Source: Blastobasis lacticolella
Lineage: Eukaryota > Arthropoda > Insecta > Lepidoptera > Blastobasidae
NCBI GenBank assembly: GCA_905147135.1
Contig: LR990060.1
Coordinates: 13,594,001 to 13,658,000, forward strand
DNA length: 64,000 nucleotides
Direction of reading: 5' to 3'
The notes beneath the pieces were generated by a model. The model searched no databases and was not told where the DNA came from. It saw only the letters and a program-made list of their open reading frames with translations. The translations under genes and the position numbers were made by a program. Of the stretch, positions 63,934 through 64,000 are shown piece after piece. Position 1 is the stretch's first letter. Every line of letters begins with the position of its first letter.

Positions 63934-64000
63934 TGTGGTTTATTAAATTTACTTATCCAAAATAAGTTGCGATGCGATCTTTGGCTATATAATTATTGTG

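Larger units (their letters stand above)
59783..64000 (-). mobile_element. Two-ORF non-LTR retrotransposon (CR1-like), running off the right edge
   Basis: From the right edge the minus strand carries a 5' region (63934-64000), ORF1, a short overlap, ORF2, a 3' UTR and a TA-rich tail. Both frames are open throughout, so this is a nearly complete and recent copy. It lies tail to tail with the vanin-like gene. Confidence 0.85.

Noticed and set aside
1..64000. CRISPR arrays, operons, bacterial or viral gene blocks
   Set aside because: No regularly spaced direct repeats; genes have GT/AG introns and the dense repeats are eukaryotic retrotransposons and MITEs.

Overview
The window looks like nuclear DNA of an insect, most likely a moth or butterfly. 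It has short exons with GT/AG borders in an AT-rich background. Three host genes match insect families, and most of the rest is transposon debris of kinds common in Lepidoptera: tRNA-derived SINEs, RTE and CR1/Jockey-group non-LTR elements, A/T-inserted Helitrons and mariner. Naming the order is inference from repeat style and gene content; no organellar, bacterial or viral block was seen.

Left end (1-10.4 kb): the first coding exon of the V-ATPase subunit C gene (Vha44) lies on the minus strand and runs off the left edge. Divergent from it is a complete six-exon mitochondrial ribosomal protein L24 gene (mRpL24, 253 aa). Its fourth intron holds a tRNA-like SINE split by a non-LTR element with an uninterrupted 923-codon endonuclease-RT frame. 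Its fifth intron holds a 0.7 kb element with long inverted arms.

Middle (10.4-42 kb): no complete host gene was recognised. The region is layered repeats: four SINE-type families, a Helitron whose pre-insertion site can be read from a second copy of the target repeat, a hAT-type MITE with a perfect 8-bp target duplication, a PIF-like MITE pair, a 0.75 kb inverted-repeat element, a disrupted BEL/Pao gag, a mariner fragment, an 830-codon RTE frame (32.5-34.9 kb) and a Jockey/CR1-type RT fragment (38.0-39.5 kb).

Right part (42-59 kb): a nine-exon gene encodes a secreted, probably GPI-anchored vanin/pantetheinase-like protein of 454 aa. Two of the three nitrilase catalytic residues are replaced (Glu to Ser59, Cys to Glu150; Lys119 kept), so it is probably a pseudoenzyme. 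Its start faces a possible unidentified minus-strand first exon about 250 bp away. Introns carry SINEs, a second hAT-type MITE and RTE-type tails.

Right edge (59.7-64 kb): a minus-strand two-ORF non-LTR element has both frames open: ORF1 with a zinc finger, coiled coil and RNA-binding domain, and ORF2 with endonuclease and RT. The ORF2 frame overlaps the ORF1 end and has no AUG ahead of the first endonuclease motifs. The host genes are housekeeping (proton pump, mitoribosome) plus one surface/secreted protein; nothing suggests they form one pathway.
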